Assembly (NCBI GenBank): GCA_004352715.1
Contig: SCFE01000082.1
Span: forward strand, 886,948-950,947
DNA: 64,000 bases
Direction of reading: 5' to 3'
DNA from: Hofstenia miamia
Taxonomy: Eukaryota > Xenacoelomorpha > Acoela
In this document: positions 10,546-20,300 of the stretch, piece by piece
Position numbering within the stretch: the first letter of the stretch is position 1
How the letters are laid out: each line of letters begins with the position of its first letter
Position numbers and translations under genes: made by a program
Notes under the pieces: model-generated
Told to the model about the DNA's origin: nothing
The model's input: only the letters and a program-made list of their open reading frames with translations
Databases searched by the model: none

Positions 10546-11580
10546 CGCCTTAAATCAGTTGCAAAAATTTTTCGCGTTTAAGGTGTCCATATGAAATCAA
10601 CTCATTAGAACTTTTAAGTACAATGTTTTCAAGTGGAACAATTGCCTAAAGTCCATAAAAACAAATTTTTATTTGCAGTCATCTAGAGCAAACCCCTTAG
10701 GCCTATTCAGTACTATAAAGAGTATACAGTTATGATTAGAAGGTGATAACAGATAGGTTAATGGAAAGTTAACGTTAAAGGAGGACCCAGCAATGCCCAA
10801 AATGCTTACACCATTGAGTACAACTGATCCTGAAAAGTCTCGATGCTTAAACACTGAGAGAGAAGGTTTAGTAATTTGCGAGTACGTTGAAAAAGCATCT
10901 TTTGCAAATATCTAAATAATATTTGTCACCATCTAATCTATGCATGAGAAGAGAGGCAGTATGTGATTTAATTAATGGAATACGATCAATGGCCTTTTGA
11001 ATCAATTAGCCTAAACACGAATTCGGTAAGTCATTTGAATTAAAGTTTGTAAGTCAAATCTATCAAAAGATCACTGATTCTGACTCATATTTCAAGTTTT
11101 ATGGCTTTTTAGAAAAACAAACCTTGGACTTCAACTAACTTTTAAAGTGTTTTTGAAGTTTTTTACATATGGTATATCTGTAGTATGTATCCTTCCTTAT
11201 CTTAAATGAATAAAGTACATTATTTATTAATCTTATATTTCTATGTTGTATTTGCGGCTTGGCATATAATACAATTTGCAAGAAATTAATGCCATATGCT
11301 TATGTAAAAATTTTATAAATAATTTATAATTAAATATGTCGCCTTTCCCCTTCAAAAATCAATGTCTCTTCCTCCTAAAAAAACTCTGGTGGAAATATTG
11401 GTGGAAATTTTGACTTAAAAGCATTTATTTATGTAATAATTTATAATTTTCAGAAAAATATACTGAATGCTAAATATATATTCGAGAAAGCGCATCACTA
11501 CAGACATCAACGGCAAAATAATCATAATGACTTGCTAAACATGAATATTGCTATCCATTTTGGAAATTAGATATTATACC

Positions 11581-11630
<50 letters not shown>
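11581..11630. repeat. (TTA)n microsatellite at the 5' border of the CR1-like element
   Basis: Uninterrupted trinucleotide tract. The ORF1 frame of the adjacent element runs straight out of it. Confidence 0.9.
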
Positions 11631-12149
11631 GTAAAGAAGCTCACTGACAAAATCTCTTCGTATCCCAAAACTCATATCAACTCGATCATAATCAATGCTG
11701 GTCTTATAGATGCTTTTAACTCCAATGACACTCAATCTTTCAAATCTAAGTTAAGCAGGCTAATCTCAGAAGTACGTCGTCAATTTACACCTCGCGTCAT
11801 CTACGTTCTTGAAATCACTCCTGTTTTTCAAGATTCCAATATTCAAAGGAACTTCATAATCCAAGAATTCAATCGAGTCATCCACTCTCTATCCGTGAAA
11901 AATTTCTCTGTGATCCCTGTTTTCCAAAGCTTTTTACATGCTCCCCGTCTCGTTAATGACAAACTTCTTGCTAGGGATGGAATACATCTTTCTCGTCAAG
12001 GTCTAGCTCACATGATCCGCAATCTCCAATCCTACTTCAGACCCCACGTAATCTCCAATCCATCTCATCGTCTAGCAAATGTTTCTTATTCAAAAGCTGT
12101 AACCGCTCGTCGCGTCCTTCTCCCGACTCCTTCATATCAATCAAAATGA
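11631..12149 (+). CDS. ORF1 fragment with SGNH/GDSL-esterase-like domain
   Basis: One frame is open from the (TTA)n tract to the TGA at 12147. It reads SIIINAGLIDAFNSND near the start, where SGNH proteins have a hydrophobic strand followed by the G/N block, then VIYVLEITPVF, and later LLARDGIHLSRQGLAHMIRN: the D-G-I-H box supplies the catalytic Asp and His of this superfamily, and the H-L-xx-G-L/N spacing is typical. The N-terminal catalytic Ser block (GDS) is missing because the copy begins inside the ORF. Such esterase domains occur in ORF1 of many CR1-group elements, where they are thought to act with the RNA-protein particle or membranes. No in-frame stop is present in the remaining 172 codons. 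The 5' start is artificial. Confidence 0.7.
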   Translation, partial: VKKLTDKISSYPKTHINSIIINAGLIDAFNSNDTQSFKSKLSRLISEVRRQFTPRVIYVLEITPVFQDSNIQRNFIIQEFNRVIHSLSVKNFSVIPVFQSFLHAPRLVNDKLLARDGIHLSRQGLAHMIRNLQSYFRPHVISNPSHRLANVSYSKAVTARRVLLPTPSYQSK

Positions 12150-12310
12150 AACAGGTACTTTTACTTTTAATTTTGTATATTTTAACATATCTTTGTTTAA
12201 AAAATGTAGCTATATACTATATACACTCAGACATATCACCTCTCAACTCACAACACACCACCACTAAGCACTACTACATAACACTTAAATTTAGTAAGTT
12301 CATTTTCTAG
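12150..12310 (+). other. ORF1-ORF2 spacer of the CR1-like element
   Basis: AT- and CA-rich spacer of about 160 bases. The ORF2 frame is closed upstream by TAG at 12308. There is no ATG in the ORF2 frame before the 2A-like motif. Confidence 0.5.
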
Positions 12311-12460
12311 CAAATCTTCAAGTTTTGCACTAAAATTTATGAGAAAACAAACGGCAATTTTCTTAAAATCGTATGTTTAATTCTTCTTTTAATATACTAC
12401 GCATATACAGTTAAATTCAATACGTGTATTCCTAATAATCTCGATAAATATTTTTTTTTC

Positions 12461-12505
12461 ATAAGATTACTACTCTCAGGAGATATTAAACTTAACCCAG
12501 GACCA
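12461..12505 (+). other. 2A-like (ribosome-skipping) motif in ORF2 leader
   Basis: The frame reads IRLLLSGDIKLNPGP. The 2A consensus is D-(V/I)-E-X-N-P-G-P; here all positions match except K for E at the third. Such motifs sit near the start of ORF2 in many animal non-LTR elements and cause skipping between the final G and P (here 12502/12503). A hydrophobic stretch lies 25-40 codons upstream. Activity with Lys in place of Glu is uncertain. Confidence 0.75.
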
Positions 12506-12720
12506 ATTTTAGAAGAATCGCAAATAGATATAAAATTATAAAATTACTGCAATAACTATAAATTTGTATATCTCAATGCCAGAAGTCTAATTTCAAACAG
12601 AAATGACTTTCTAAGCTTAATAAATAAGATAGGACAAAACGCAATATTCTTAATTATTACCGAAACTTGGTTACAACATGACACTGATCCTAATTTGTTT
12701 AATCCTGACCGATATTATTA

Positions 12721-12986
12721 NNNNNNNNNNNNNNNNNNNNNNNNNNNNNNNNNNNNNNNNNNNNNNNNNNNNNNNNNNNNNNNNNNNNNNNNNNNNNNNN
12801 NNNNNNNNNNNNNNNNNNNNNNNNNNNNNNNNNNNNNNNNNNNNNNNNNNNNNNNNNNNNNNNNNNNNNNNNNNNNNNNNNNNNNNNNNNNNNNNNNNNN
12901 NNNNNNNNNNNNNNNNNNNNNNNNNNNNNNNNNNNNNNNNNNNNNNNNNNNNNNNNNNNNNNNNNNNNNNNNNNNNNNNNNNNNNN
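12721..12986. other. Assembly gap (266 Ns)
   Basis: The left edge is GATATTATTA, consistent with a (TTA)n tract that probably collapsed the assembly; the right edge enters an R4-like 3' end. Confidence 0.95.
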
Positions 12987-13168
12987 ATCTCTTACTTCGC
13001 ACAGCTTCATGCTGGTATCCCTCTCAGCTCGGGGAACTCACCAGTTCCCAGGGAGTCTGAGAGCTTTCCTCAGCTGTACCTAACAATGCTGCCTTCTGTG
13101 CTACCGCTCCTCCCCACTTTGGTAATCCTAACTCCTCCAAGTATCTCTTATGCCTACTACTACCGGGA
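12987..13168 (-). mobile_element. R4/Dong-like retrotransposon 3' fragment inside CR1-like ORF2
   Basis: Closely matches 16003-16190, with the shared string CAGCTTCATGCTGGTATCCC followed by a conserved GAACTCACCAG and CTCCTCCAAGTATCTCTTAT. Orientation is minus, so its 3' end faces the gap and the TTATTA at 12714-12720. It ends near CTACTACCGGGAA, 5' truncated, and the CR1 endonuclease frame resumes after it. This dates the R4-like insertion after the CR1 insertion. Confidence 0.85.
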
Positions 13169-13855
13169 AATACTGACTGTCCAACAAGACAAAACAACTT
13201 AATTGACTACTTCCTAACAAATTCAGACTTATTTTTTAAATCCTTAATGTTTCATTCATTCAGTGACCATGCTCTTTGCACATATATAAGTAATATAACT
13301 ACCAAGCCAATAATTTTAAAATAATGTATGCAGGAGATTATCTAAATTATTCAGACGAAATAATGGAAGCACTTTTGAAAAACACATCGTTCAACTATAT
13401 ATACACATTAAAATCTGGATCTTGTATGATTAATTATATCTCAAAAGAAATTTGCAATGCAATTAATAAAGCGGCACCAATTAAGTACCGCAAAGTAAAA
13501 TTAAAGGCGCGAAAATTTGCTTTATCCAATGGCGATGATAATTACATACATGAACAAGTAAGTATTAAGAGAAAATTGTTTGAACTCACTAAAACAGAGC
13601 CGACAACAACTAATTGGACTAATTACGAAAAATCAAAGAAAATAATTAAGCAATTAAGAAATAAAAAATCTGCCTTACAACAGAAAAGGTTCTTTGATAA
13701 ACTAAGCAATACAAACGAAAAATGGCGATATATTCATAAATTTTTGGGAAAAAGTAAAGGACTTTCAACTGACATTAACGAATTAAGTATTGATAACAAA
13801 ATTACAACGGAAAAAACAAGAATAATAGACCATCTAAATGCAACATTTAAGGAAC

Positions 13856-14266
13856 TTGGCAATTTCAATTTTCCCCAATATAAGAGAAAGACAAACATTA
13901 ATAAATTCCCAGCAAAATCATACTTTTCTTTTAGACTCGTAAATGCAAATGAACTAGAAACCATAATAAAAAATTTAGACACAAATAAATCAACTGCATC
14001 CTATAATCTTCCAATCTTTATTATTAAACGTCATTTTCATATCTTTAGTGAACATCTTCTNTTGGCAATTTCAATTTTCCCCAATATAAGAGAAAGACAA
14101 ACATTAATAAATTCCCAGCAAAATCATACTTTTCTTTTAGACTCGTAAATGCAAATGAACTAGAAACCATAATAAAAAATTTAGACACAAATAAATCAAC
14201 TGCATCCTATAATCTTCCAATCTTTATTATTAAACGTCATTTTCATATATTTAGTGAACATCTTCT
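13856..14266 (+). repeat. 205-bp tandem duplication split by a single N
   Basis: 13856-14060 and 14062-14266 differ at one position by eye (CATATCTTTAG versus CATATATTTAG). The single N at 14061 is the junction. Removing one copy restores the RT finger reading frame, so this is almost certainly an unmerged contig overlap. Confidence 0.9.
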
Positions 14267-15812
14267 ATTCGCATTTAACCAATGTATTATTGATAATGAA
14301 TTCCCTGATATATTTAAGAAATCAGACATAAGCCCTAAATATAAAAAAGGCGATCCTCTAAACGCACAAAATTATAGGCCAATTTGCATTGGCCATCCTT
14401 TCAGTAAACTATTTGAAAAATTATTAAATAATCAAATAAATGCATATTTGATTTCTGAAAATATTCTTTCGAAAAAACAATTTGGTTTCCGTAATGGGTT
14501 TAGCACTCAAGATGCAATTTTCTTAATATCGCAGCAAATAAAATCAAATTTAGTTGCGTTGCCCTTCTCGATTTGAGCAAAGCATTTAACTCAATGAACT
14601 TTGACATACTGAACGACAAATTATTGCATTATAATTTTGATGACAACGCTATAAATTTGATAATGAACTTCCTTATAAATCGACAGCAACGAGTTATACT
14701 TAATGGCACAAAATCAAAATATATTACAACTAACCGTGGGGTACCTCAGGGCACAGTTCTTGGCCCCATCCTATTCTCACTCTACGTAAATGATATAACG
14801 AAACAGATAAAAAACAGTAATATTTATCAATATGCGGACGATACCTGTCTCATAAGTACTAATGTAAATGCCTTTAATGCTACAAAAATTCGCCAAAATG
14901 ACATCGAACATTTAGAAAAGTATTTCTCAAATAATCAATTGAAAGTAAATATTGAAAAAACACAATTTATAATTTTCTCGCCTAAAACATTTAAAAATCT
15001 CACAAAAAACATTGAACTAAATATAAATCAAGTACCAATAAAGCAAAGTGAATCAATAAATTATTTAGGTGTTGAGATTGACAATGATTTAAATTTCGAA
15101 CAATTTTTAATGACTAAAATTAAAAAAATGGCTTCTGGAGTTAGGTAACTTTACCATCTGCGAAAAATCTCAAATATATATCACAAACAATTAATAAATT
15201 CTTTTTGTTTATCTCATTTTCAATAGTGCTCATTTCTCTTTACAAACATAAATTCAAAATATCGCATACTTCTGTCTAAAACTTTCAATTGGTCTCTTAA
15301 AACACTTAACTTTGCGCAAAAACATGACAGTTCATCCGTCTATCGAATTCAATATAAAATATTAGCTCCTTATTACAGAATTCTAATGCATATGGTATCA
15401 ATATTATTTAAGTGTAAATCTGGTACACCTTCTCTTTCATTTTTAAAACAATATATTAAGTTAAATGAACGTTCTCAAAAATTTTTATGCTTAGATAAAC
15501 ATTCAAATAGTTTTCACCACATAGCAACTAAAATTTGGAATAACTTAGACCATGACATTAAAATGGAAAATAACAACAAAAAATTTAGAAAAAAAGTGCG
15601 AACATTCTTCTTTCACAGACAATGCATACTTAATGACAATGATACACTACACTCCTTCGAAAATTTCGTATGATCCTAGATAATGTACACACACACAAAT
15701 CCCCAACAAACACACTCCACACAATTATATATGTATATGTTACTATTATTTTGTAAATAGGTTTTAGTTTATAGTCTTGTACCAAAGATTTTTGCAATAA
15801 ATTGCTTTTGAC

Positions 15813-15877
15813 TCTTATTATCATTATTATTATTATTATTATTATTACGTGTTATTATTGTTATTATTATCATTATC
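15813..15877. repeat. (TTA)n-type tail of the CR1-like element
   Basis: Imperfect TTA/TTG/TCA repeats follow GACTCTTATTAT at the 3' end of the element. Confidence 0.8.
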
Positions 15878-15936
15878 ACGTGTTAGTTTCTAGATTTTTT
15901 GTATACATATATTGATCAATAAATTTGCTTTGACTC

Positions 15937-15938
<2 letters not shown>
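15878..15938 (+). mobile_element. Second CR1-like 3' end (solo fragment)
   Basis: ACGTGTTAGTTTCTAG, then TCAATAAATTTGCTTTGACTC, leading into TTATTATT. It resembles the 3' end at 15760-15812 and, even more closely, the minus-strand copy at 59956-60020. An extremely short, 5'-truncated insertion beside another TTA tract. Confidence 0.7.
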
Positions 15939-15983
<45 letters not shown>

Positions 15984-15996
15984 ATTATTATTATTT
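15939..15996. repeat. (TTA)n microsatellite between CR1-like and R4-like 3' ends
   Basis: The plus-strand CR1-like tail and the minus-strand R4-like tail meet here in the same tract. Confidence 0.9.
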
Positions 15997-16002
15997 CATT
16001 AC

Positions 16003-17375
16003 TTCTCACAGCTTCATGCTGGTATCCCTCTCATCTCTGGGAACTCATCAGTTCGCAGGGAGTCTGAGAGCTTTAATCAGGACTCTTGCTGGTCCTAACA
16101 ATGCTGCCTGCTGTGCTACTGCTCCTCCCCACTTTGGTACTCCCAACTCCTCCAAGTATCTCTTATGCTTCTTACTCACTGTTCCTAGTGCTCCTACAAC
16201 TACCGGGACTACTTCAACTTTCTTTAACTTCCACAGCGTTTCTATTTCCTCTGCCAACTATCTGTACTTGTCTATCTTCTCTTTCTCCTTGCTTTTTACA
16301 TTTCTGTCCTTTGGTACTGCTATGTCTATCAGTGTTCCCAATCTTTTCTCTTTGTCTACCACTACTATGTCTGGCCTCCGTGCTTCTATTACTTTGCTTG
16401 TCTGGATGTTGAAGTCCCACAGTATCTTAACCTTATCATTCTCTATGACACCCTGTGGCTTGTGCTGATTCCACTTGTCTCCTGCTTCTAACCCATGCTG
16501 CCAGCTCAAGCTCCAATGTACCATTCGTCCCACCTTGTCATGCTTAAACTTATACTCATTCTGCGCCAACTTCTCACACCCTGCTATCAGATGATCTACT
16601 GTCTCCGCTTCTTTCTTACATAGCCTACACTTATCACTTTATTCCTTTCTTCTGTCTATATGCTTCTTCACCCAGTTTTTTCTTATTGCTTGCTCCTATG
16701 CTGCCATTATCAGTGCTTCTGTTTCTATTTTTAGTGCTGCCTTCTTTAACCAATTGTTGCTTTCTTCTCGGTCACATTTTTCTGTGTTCCTCCAGTATTC
16801 TCAATGCATTAGCTTCTGCCTATAGCTTGTTTGCCTCTCTGATTCCATCCTACTCTGGTATACCTTCTTTCCTTCACTCTCAGTTCTTATCTTCCTTAAC
16901 AACTTAGTAAGGTCCAGTAGGGAGCCCTTAGGTTGCTCTTCTACATATTCCTTTAGCCCTATTGCTTCTGCTTCTACAGTTTCCTCTACACTTCTTAGTC
17001 CTTTCCCTTCTTTATGCCTTGCGATGTACAACCTATTAACATCTCCATTTAAGTTGAATGCTCTCTCTGCTGCTAGTATCTTCCTTGTCTCCCTGTCTAG
17101 CTCCCTAAGTTTATTCTTGTTCCACCTAACTATTCCTGCCGAATATCTCAACACTGGTATTGCCCATGTATTAATTTATTTTATACTATTCTGCCCATTC
17201 AATGCTGCGTTCGGTAGATCCTTCCTTACTTTCCTCTTGTATTCTTTTCTTAGCCTCATCTTCATTTCCTCATGATCTTTACTGTCTCTCTCTATCACTC
17301 CTAAGTACTTGTACCCCTTTTTAACTTCCTCAATCTTATCCCCACTGCTCATCCTTAAACCATTCCCATCCATAC
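16003..17375 (-). mobile_element. R4/Dong-like non-LTR retrotransposon, 5'-truncated
   Basis: A single minus-strand reading frame from about 17375 to 16048 carries the C-terminal part of an R2/R4-superfamily ORF: post-RT region, CCHC knuckle and restriction-like endonuclease. It is followed by a short 3' UTR (16003-16047) and a (TAA)n tail. The RT core is missing. Four further partial copies in this window (12987, 34016, 61120, 63355) share the 3' end. TTATTATT also lies at the 5' truncation point (17379-17386). Confidence 0.85.
16048..17375 (-). pseudogene. R4/Dong-like ORF C-terminus: CCHC and restriction-like endonuclease
   Basis: On the minus strand: IEEVKKGYKYLGVIE (about 17285-17330), the post-catalytic YLG block; INTWAIPVLRYSAGIVRW (about 17120-17175); then a region ending GLRSVEETVEAEAIGLKEYV (about 16945-17005). 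A zinc knuckle CRLCKKEAETVDHLIAGC (CX2CX8HX4C) lies at about 16585-16640, and ARRPDIVVV...GTLIDIAVP (about 16320-16385) is the R/KPD-X14-D signature of the R2-type endonuclease that nicks the target. VVPVVVGALGTVSKKHKRYL follows. The whole 1.3 kb stays in one frame but holds five in-frame stops: 17176, 16801, 16696, 16639 and 16258. Complete elements carry an RT upstream; none is left here. Inactive relic. Confidence 0.85.
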
Positions 17376-17386
17376 ATTTATTATTG

Positions 17387-20300
17387 AAGGAAAAATATTT
17401 TCAAGTATTTTTTACAAGCCTCTTGTGAAGTTCAAAAATTATGAGATATGTACACACTTGTTTGAACGTAATGCTGAGAATTTCTACAAAAATGTTCCGC
17501 TTCCGCTAAAGTATTTGAAATGATTCAAAATTTTTCTTTGAAAATTTCAATTTTTTAGAATAGTTGCATTTCAAATTTTGTTATAATAATTTTTTTAATA
17601 TTAGGGACATAAAATATCAACTTATTATACCAATATCTTATACTTTTATTTTTAGAAGCGTTTAATAGCACAGAGATGCATTTCGCGATTTAAGATGTGA
17701 ATTATGATTTTGGAAGAAAGGTTTACTGGAGATGCCCTGTGCCGTATATTGTAAATCCAAAGTAAATGTCTTCAGGGGTCATTGAAATTTTGAAAATGAG
17801 AGGTGTGAATGAGATTTTGACAAATGGTAAAAGGGGTGAATCGGTCAAGCAAACCTGAGAACCCCTGAAGCAAAACATAGAGAAAAATGTAGATTTTAAG
17901 AAAGCACTTAACACATCTGTAGTCTGCGCCATTATTTCATTTTATCATTTAATTAGCGGAATCCTAGTACTTTCAGAATTGCATTCAGCAAATTAATTCA
18001 ATTCCGAATATTACTGTAGTAAAATGAGGAAACCTAGTTCTTAAGGAATTTATAAATCATTTGAAGAGACAGCCTAGCGCATTAAATTTAGCTATTATTA
18101 ATCAATGAGGTCAGCTTAACGAATATCCGGATCACATTCGCTTCAGCTCAAAATCTTCTATCATTTGTTATTCAGTAATTCAAAAGATTGCCTTTATTCA
18201 TTTATTTATTTAAAATTCAACATCAAAAAATTGTCATGTTACACTTTTCATATGCTGGTCTAGAAAATAAATATATTAGGCCATGGCTGATTCAAATCAA
18301 TGGTGAACTTCATTTTAAGATTACTTTTAAAATACATGTATAAACTGAACAATACTCAAGGGTAGTGCGCATTTTGCTTTATTACATGTTTATTTATTTA
18401 AATTATGAAATCGAATTTCATCCTAGTCAGAAATCAGACCCCAAATATTTTGTATAAACTAATTTACTACCTCCATTTGACTATTGGAAAATAATCCGTT
18501 CCGACCCCTTTTAAGCATTTCTGCTCAAAGAAATCGTAATCCTCATTAATGTCAATTTGGTTATAAAATGGGAAATTTTTAAATAATATTTATGTGAAAC
18601 AATGAGGTACAACAATTTTTTAAGCAATTTCAAAATTAAAATAAAATCCAAACGCAGTTAAAGTTGATAACATCTTAATTTTCTTCTATTCAAAATACAC
18701 GTAGCATGGAATTGAAAGTTTCCACTTATCGGATAATATTTATGTAAAATCGGTATCCGCAATTAAGTTACCCATACCAGTACATCACTACCAGGCGCGT
18801 ACGCAGGATTTTCCGACGAGGGAGGGCATCTTTGTTATGATCAAATTGAGTCATCAAAAGCGAACTTGTCAAAGTATTGAAAAATAGACTCTGAAAATGC
18901 ATCTCAATATCATTATTGTTTTTAGTATTTTAAAAAGTTTTTACATTTTATTTTGGTATAATCTATCAAACCGATAATGAAAGCCCCCTTGTGTACAACG
19001 CTGATCATTACTACATACGTTAAAGAGCCCTGCGTACAGAGCTCTAATTCCGACCGAGTGGGTTCCTCATAGTGTGTTTGATGAAATCCAATAATTTAAT
19101 TTGTGCATATAAATAATAAATACTGTCAAGTGCAACCGCGATATAGTATACTAAAGATCACACTTTTCGGAATTTTTGATTCAATTTATGAACGACACTG
19201 ATTTTTAAACTTTGATTAGACCTAGTAAACAAGTAAAGTCTTGGTTATGAAGTATTTTTCTATAAATTAAAAAAGTGCGAAGAGATAAGTAGTAAGAAGC
19301 AGTATTGAAATGCGTAGGTGTAATTAGGCTGGGAAGAGTTTAGTGGAATCGAAGTGATTTCAGAAATGCTGCAGAATTTTATTCTGGAATCAGTTGGTGT
19401 CTTGCAGTTTTATTTGGACCATTGCTTAAATTAAAGGAATTACTCACTGCCCTGAAGCACTCGCAGTAAACCAGACCAAAAACAAATTACGCCACTAATC
19501 AAAGCACTTCCAATGCAATGGGTGGGACACTAAACTACGTTACACAACATTTTATAGTTTATGCAATGGATCAGAAATAAATGATATTCTGCACAGCCTT
19601 GTCATGCATAATTAATCTAAAAATGTAAATGTAAAAATTCAATTTATATATAGACATATTAAATGCACCAGTTGCTCAAATTAATACAATAAGTTGATAA
19701 GGAATTAGAGTGCAATCCATGTTTTTTAAACTTCAACCGTTTTGATCACATTACTGAATAATTTTCTCCAAGCCTTAGGAATGTGAATATGGAAAAATCT
19801 ATGGATGAATTTTCTCTGATAAAATGGGGCTATTTTTGTGTTAGAAACTATAACTAGCTAAATATATACCTCGTACACGCTCACATAACTATAGGCAAAT
19901 TAGCATATTTTGGTCAGGGTTAGGGTTATGGCTTGGTAACTCGCAAGCAGTCTATGAGGCGACCTGCACCAAGCTCAACTATAATATATTCAAACACCAT
20001 CGTGATATTCTAATAATTACTCATTGATTGTCAAGTCAAGTTGGGATGAAGAAGATAAGAGTTACTTATGTTTCTCATATATAACGAAAGGACTACATTT
20101 ATTATTATCATTTTATTCACCTTGATCTAGAAAATCGCATCTTTTCTTCATCATGGTAACACAAAAAATTGGTGAACCTCGTTTTTCTAACTGCAATCAT
20201 GTAACCTATGAACTCAATCTACTAAATACAATCAAATAAATGCTTCAAGGTCAGGTCTATCTACTTGTTTCCAATTAATTGAATGCATCTCTAAATGAAT

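Larger units (their letters stand above)
9241..11580. other. No recognised gene
   Basis: A 74-codon open frame at 9271-9495 shows no motif. The stretch also holds the 31-bp palindrome at 9976 and the dispersed repeat at 10316-10545. Otherwise AT-rich with nothing visible. Confidence 0.45.
12311..15673 (+). pseudogene. CR1-like ORF2 (AP endonuclease plus reverse transcriptase), broken
   Basis: Domains in order: hydrophobic segment (IVCLILLLIYYAY, about 12368-12406); 2A-like box ending NPGP at 12505; in-frame TAA at 12539; endonuclease start FVYLNARSLIS (about 12566) and IITETWL (about 12652); gap and R4-like insertion 12721-13168; endonuclease end IDYFLTNSDL (13202) and FSDHAL (about 13259); frameshift near 13322; RT fingers including SDISPKYKKGD and NYRPICI (about 14327-14390), FGFRNGFSTQDAI (about 14481); frameshift near 14550; catalytic LDLSKAFNSM (about 14570), GVPQGTVLGPILF (about 14739), QYADDTCLIS (about 14829); stop at 15146; tail in the same frame with KIWNNLDHD (about 15530), ending FENFV at 15670. 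It would nick target DNA and copy the element RNA. The RT active-site motifs themselves are intact; the gene is not. Confidence 0.85.
11631..15812 (+). mobile_element. CR1-like non-LTR retrotransposon, 5'-truncated and interrupted
   Basis: Order from the 5' side: partial ORF1 with an SGNH-hydrolase-like C-terminus (11631-12149), a spacer, then ORF2 with hydrophobic leader, 2A-like motif, AP-endonuclease start (LNARSL, TETWL) and end (SDHA), RT (LDLSKAFNS, GVPQGTVLGPILF, YADD) and a C-terminal tail to 15673. The 3' end is AATAAATTGCTTTTGACTC-like sequence running into (TTA)n. This is the CR1/L2-type plan. The element is bounded by TTA repeats on both sides. Damage: an R4-like insertion plus a gap within the endonuclease, several stops and frameshifts, and a 205-bp assembly duplication at 13856-14266. 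Confidence 0.85.

Noticed and set aside
11581-16000. CRISPR-like array from regular repeats
   Set aside because: The repeats are trinucleotide microsatellites without spacers; the content is clearly eukaryotic.
16016-16468. Plus-strand frames of 150 and 108 codons, and others up to 17275
   Set aside because: Antisense shadows of the R4-like minus-strand frame, which carries the real motifs.
19917-19932. Telomere-like TTAGGG units
   Set aside because: Only two units; chance occurrence in AT-rich DNA.
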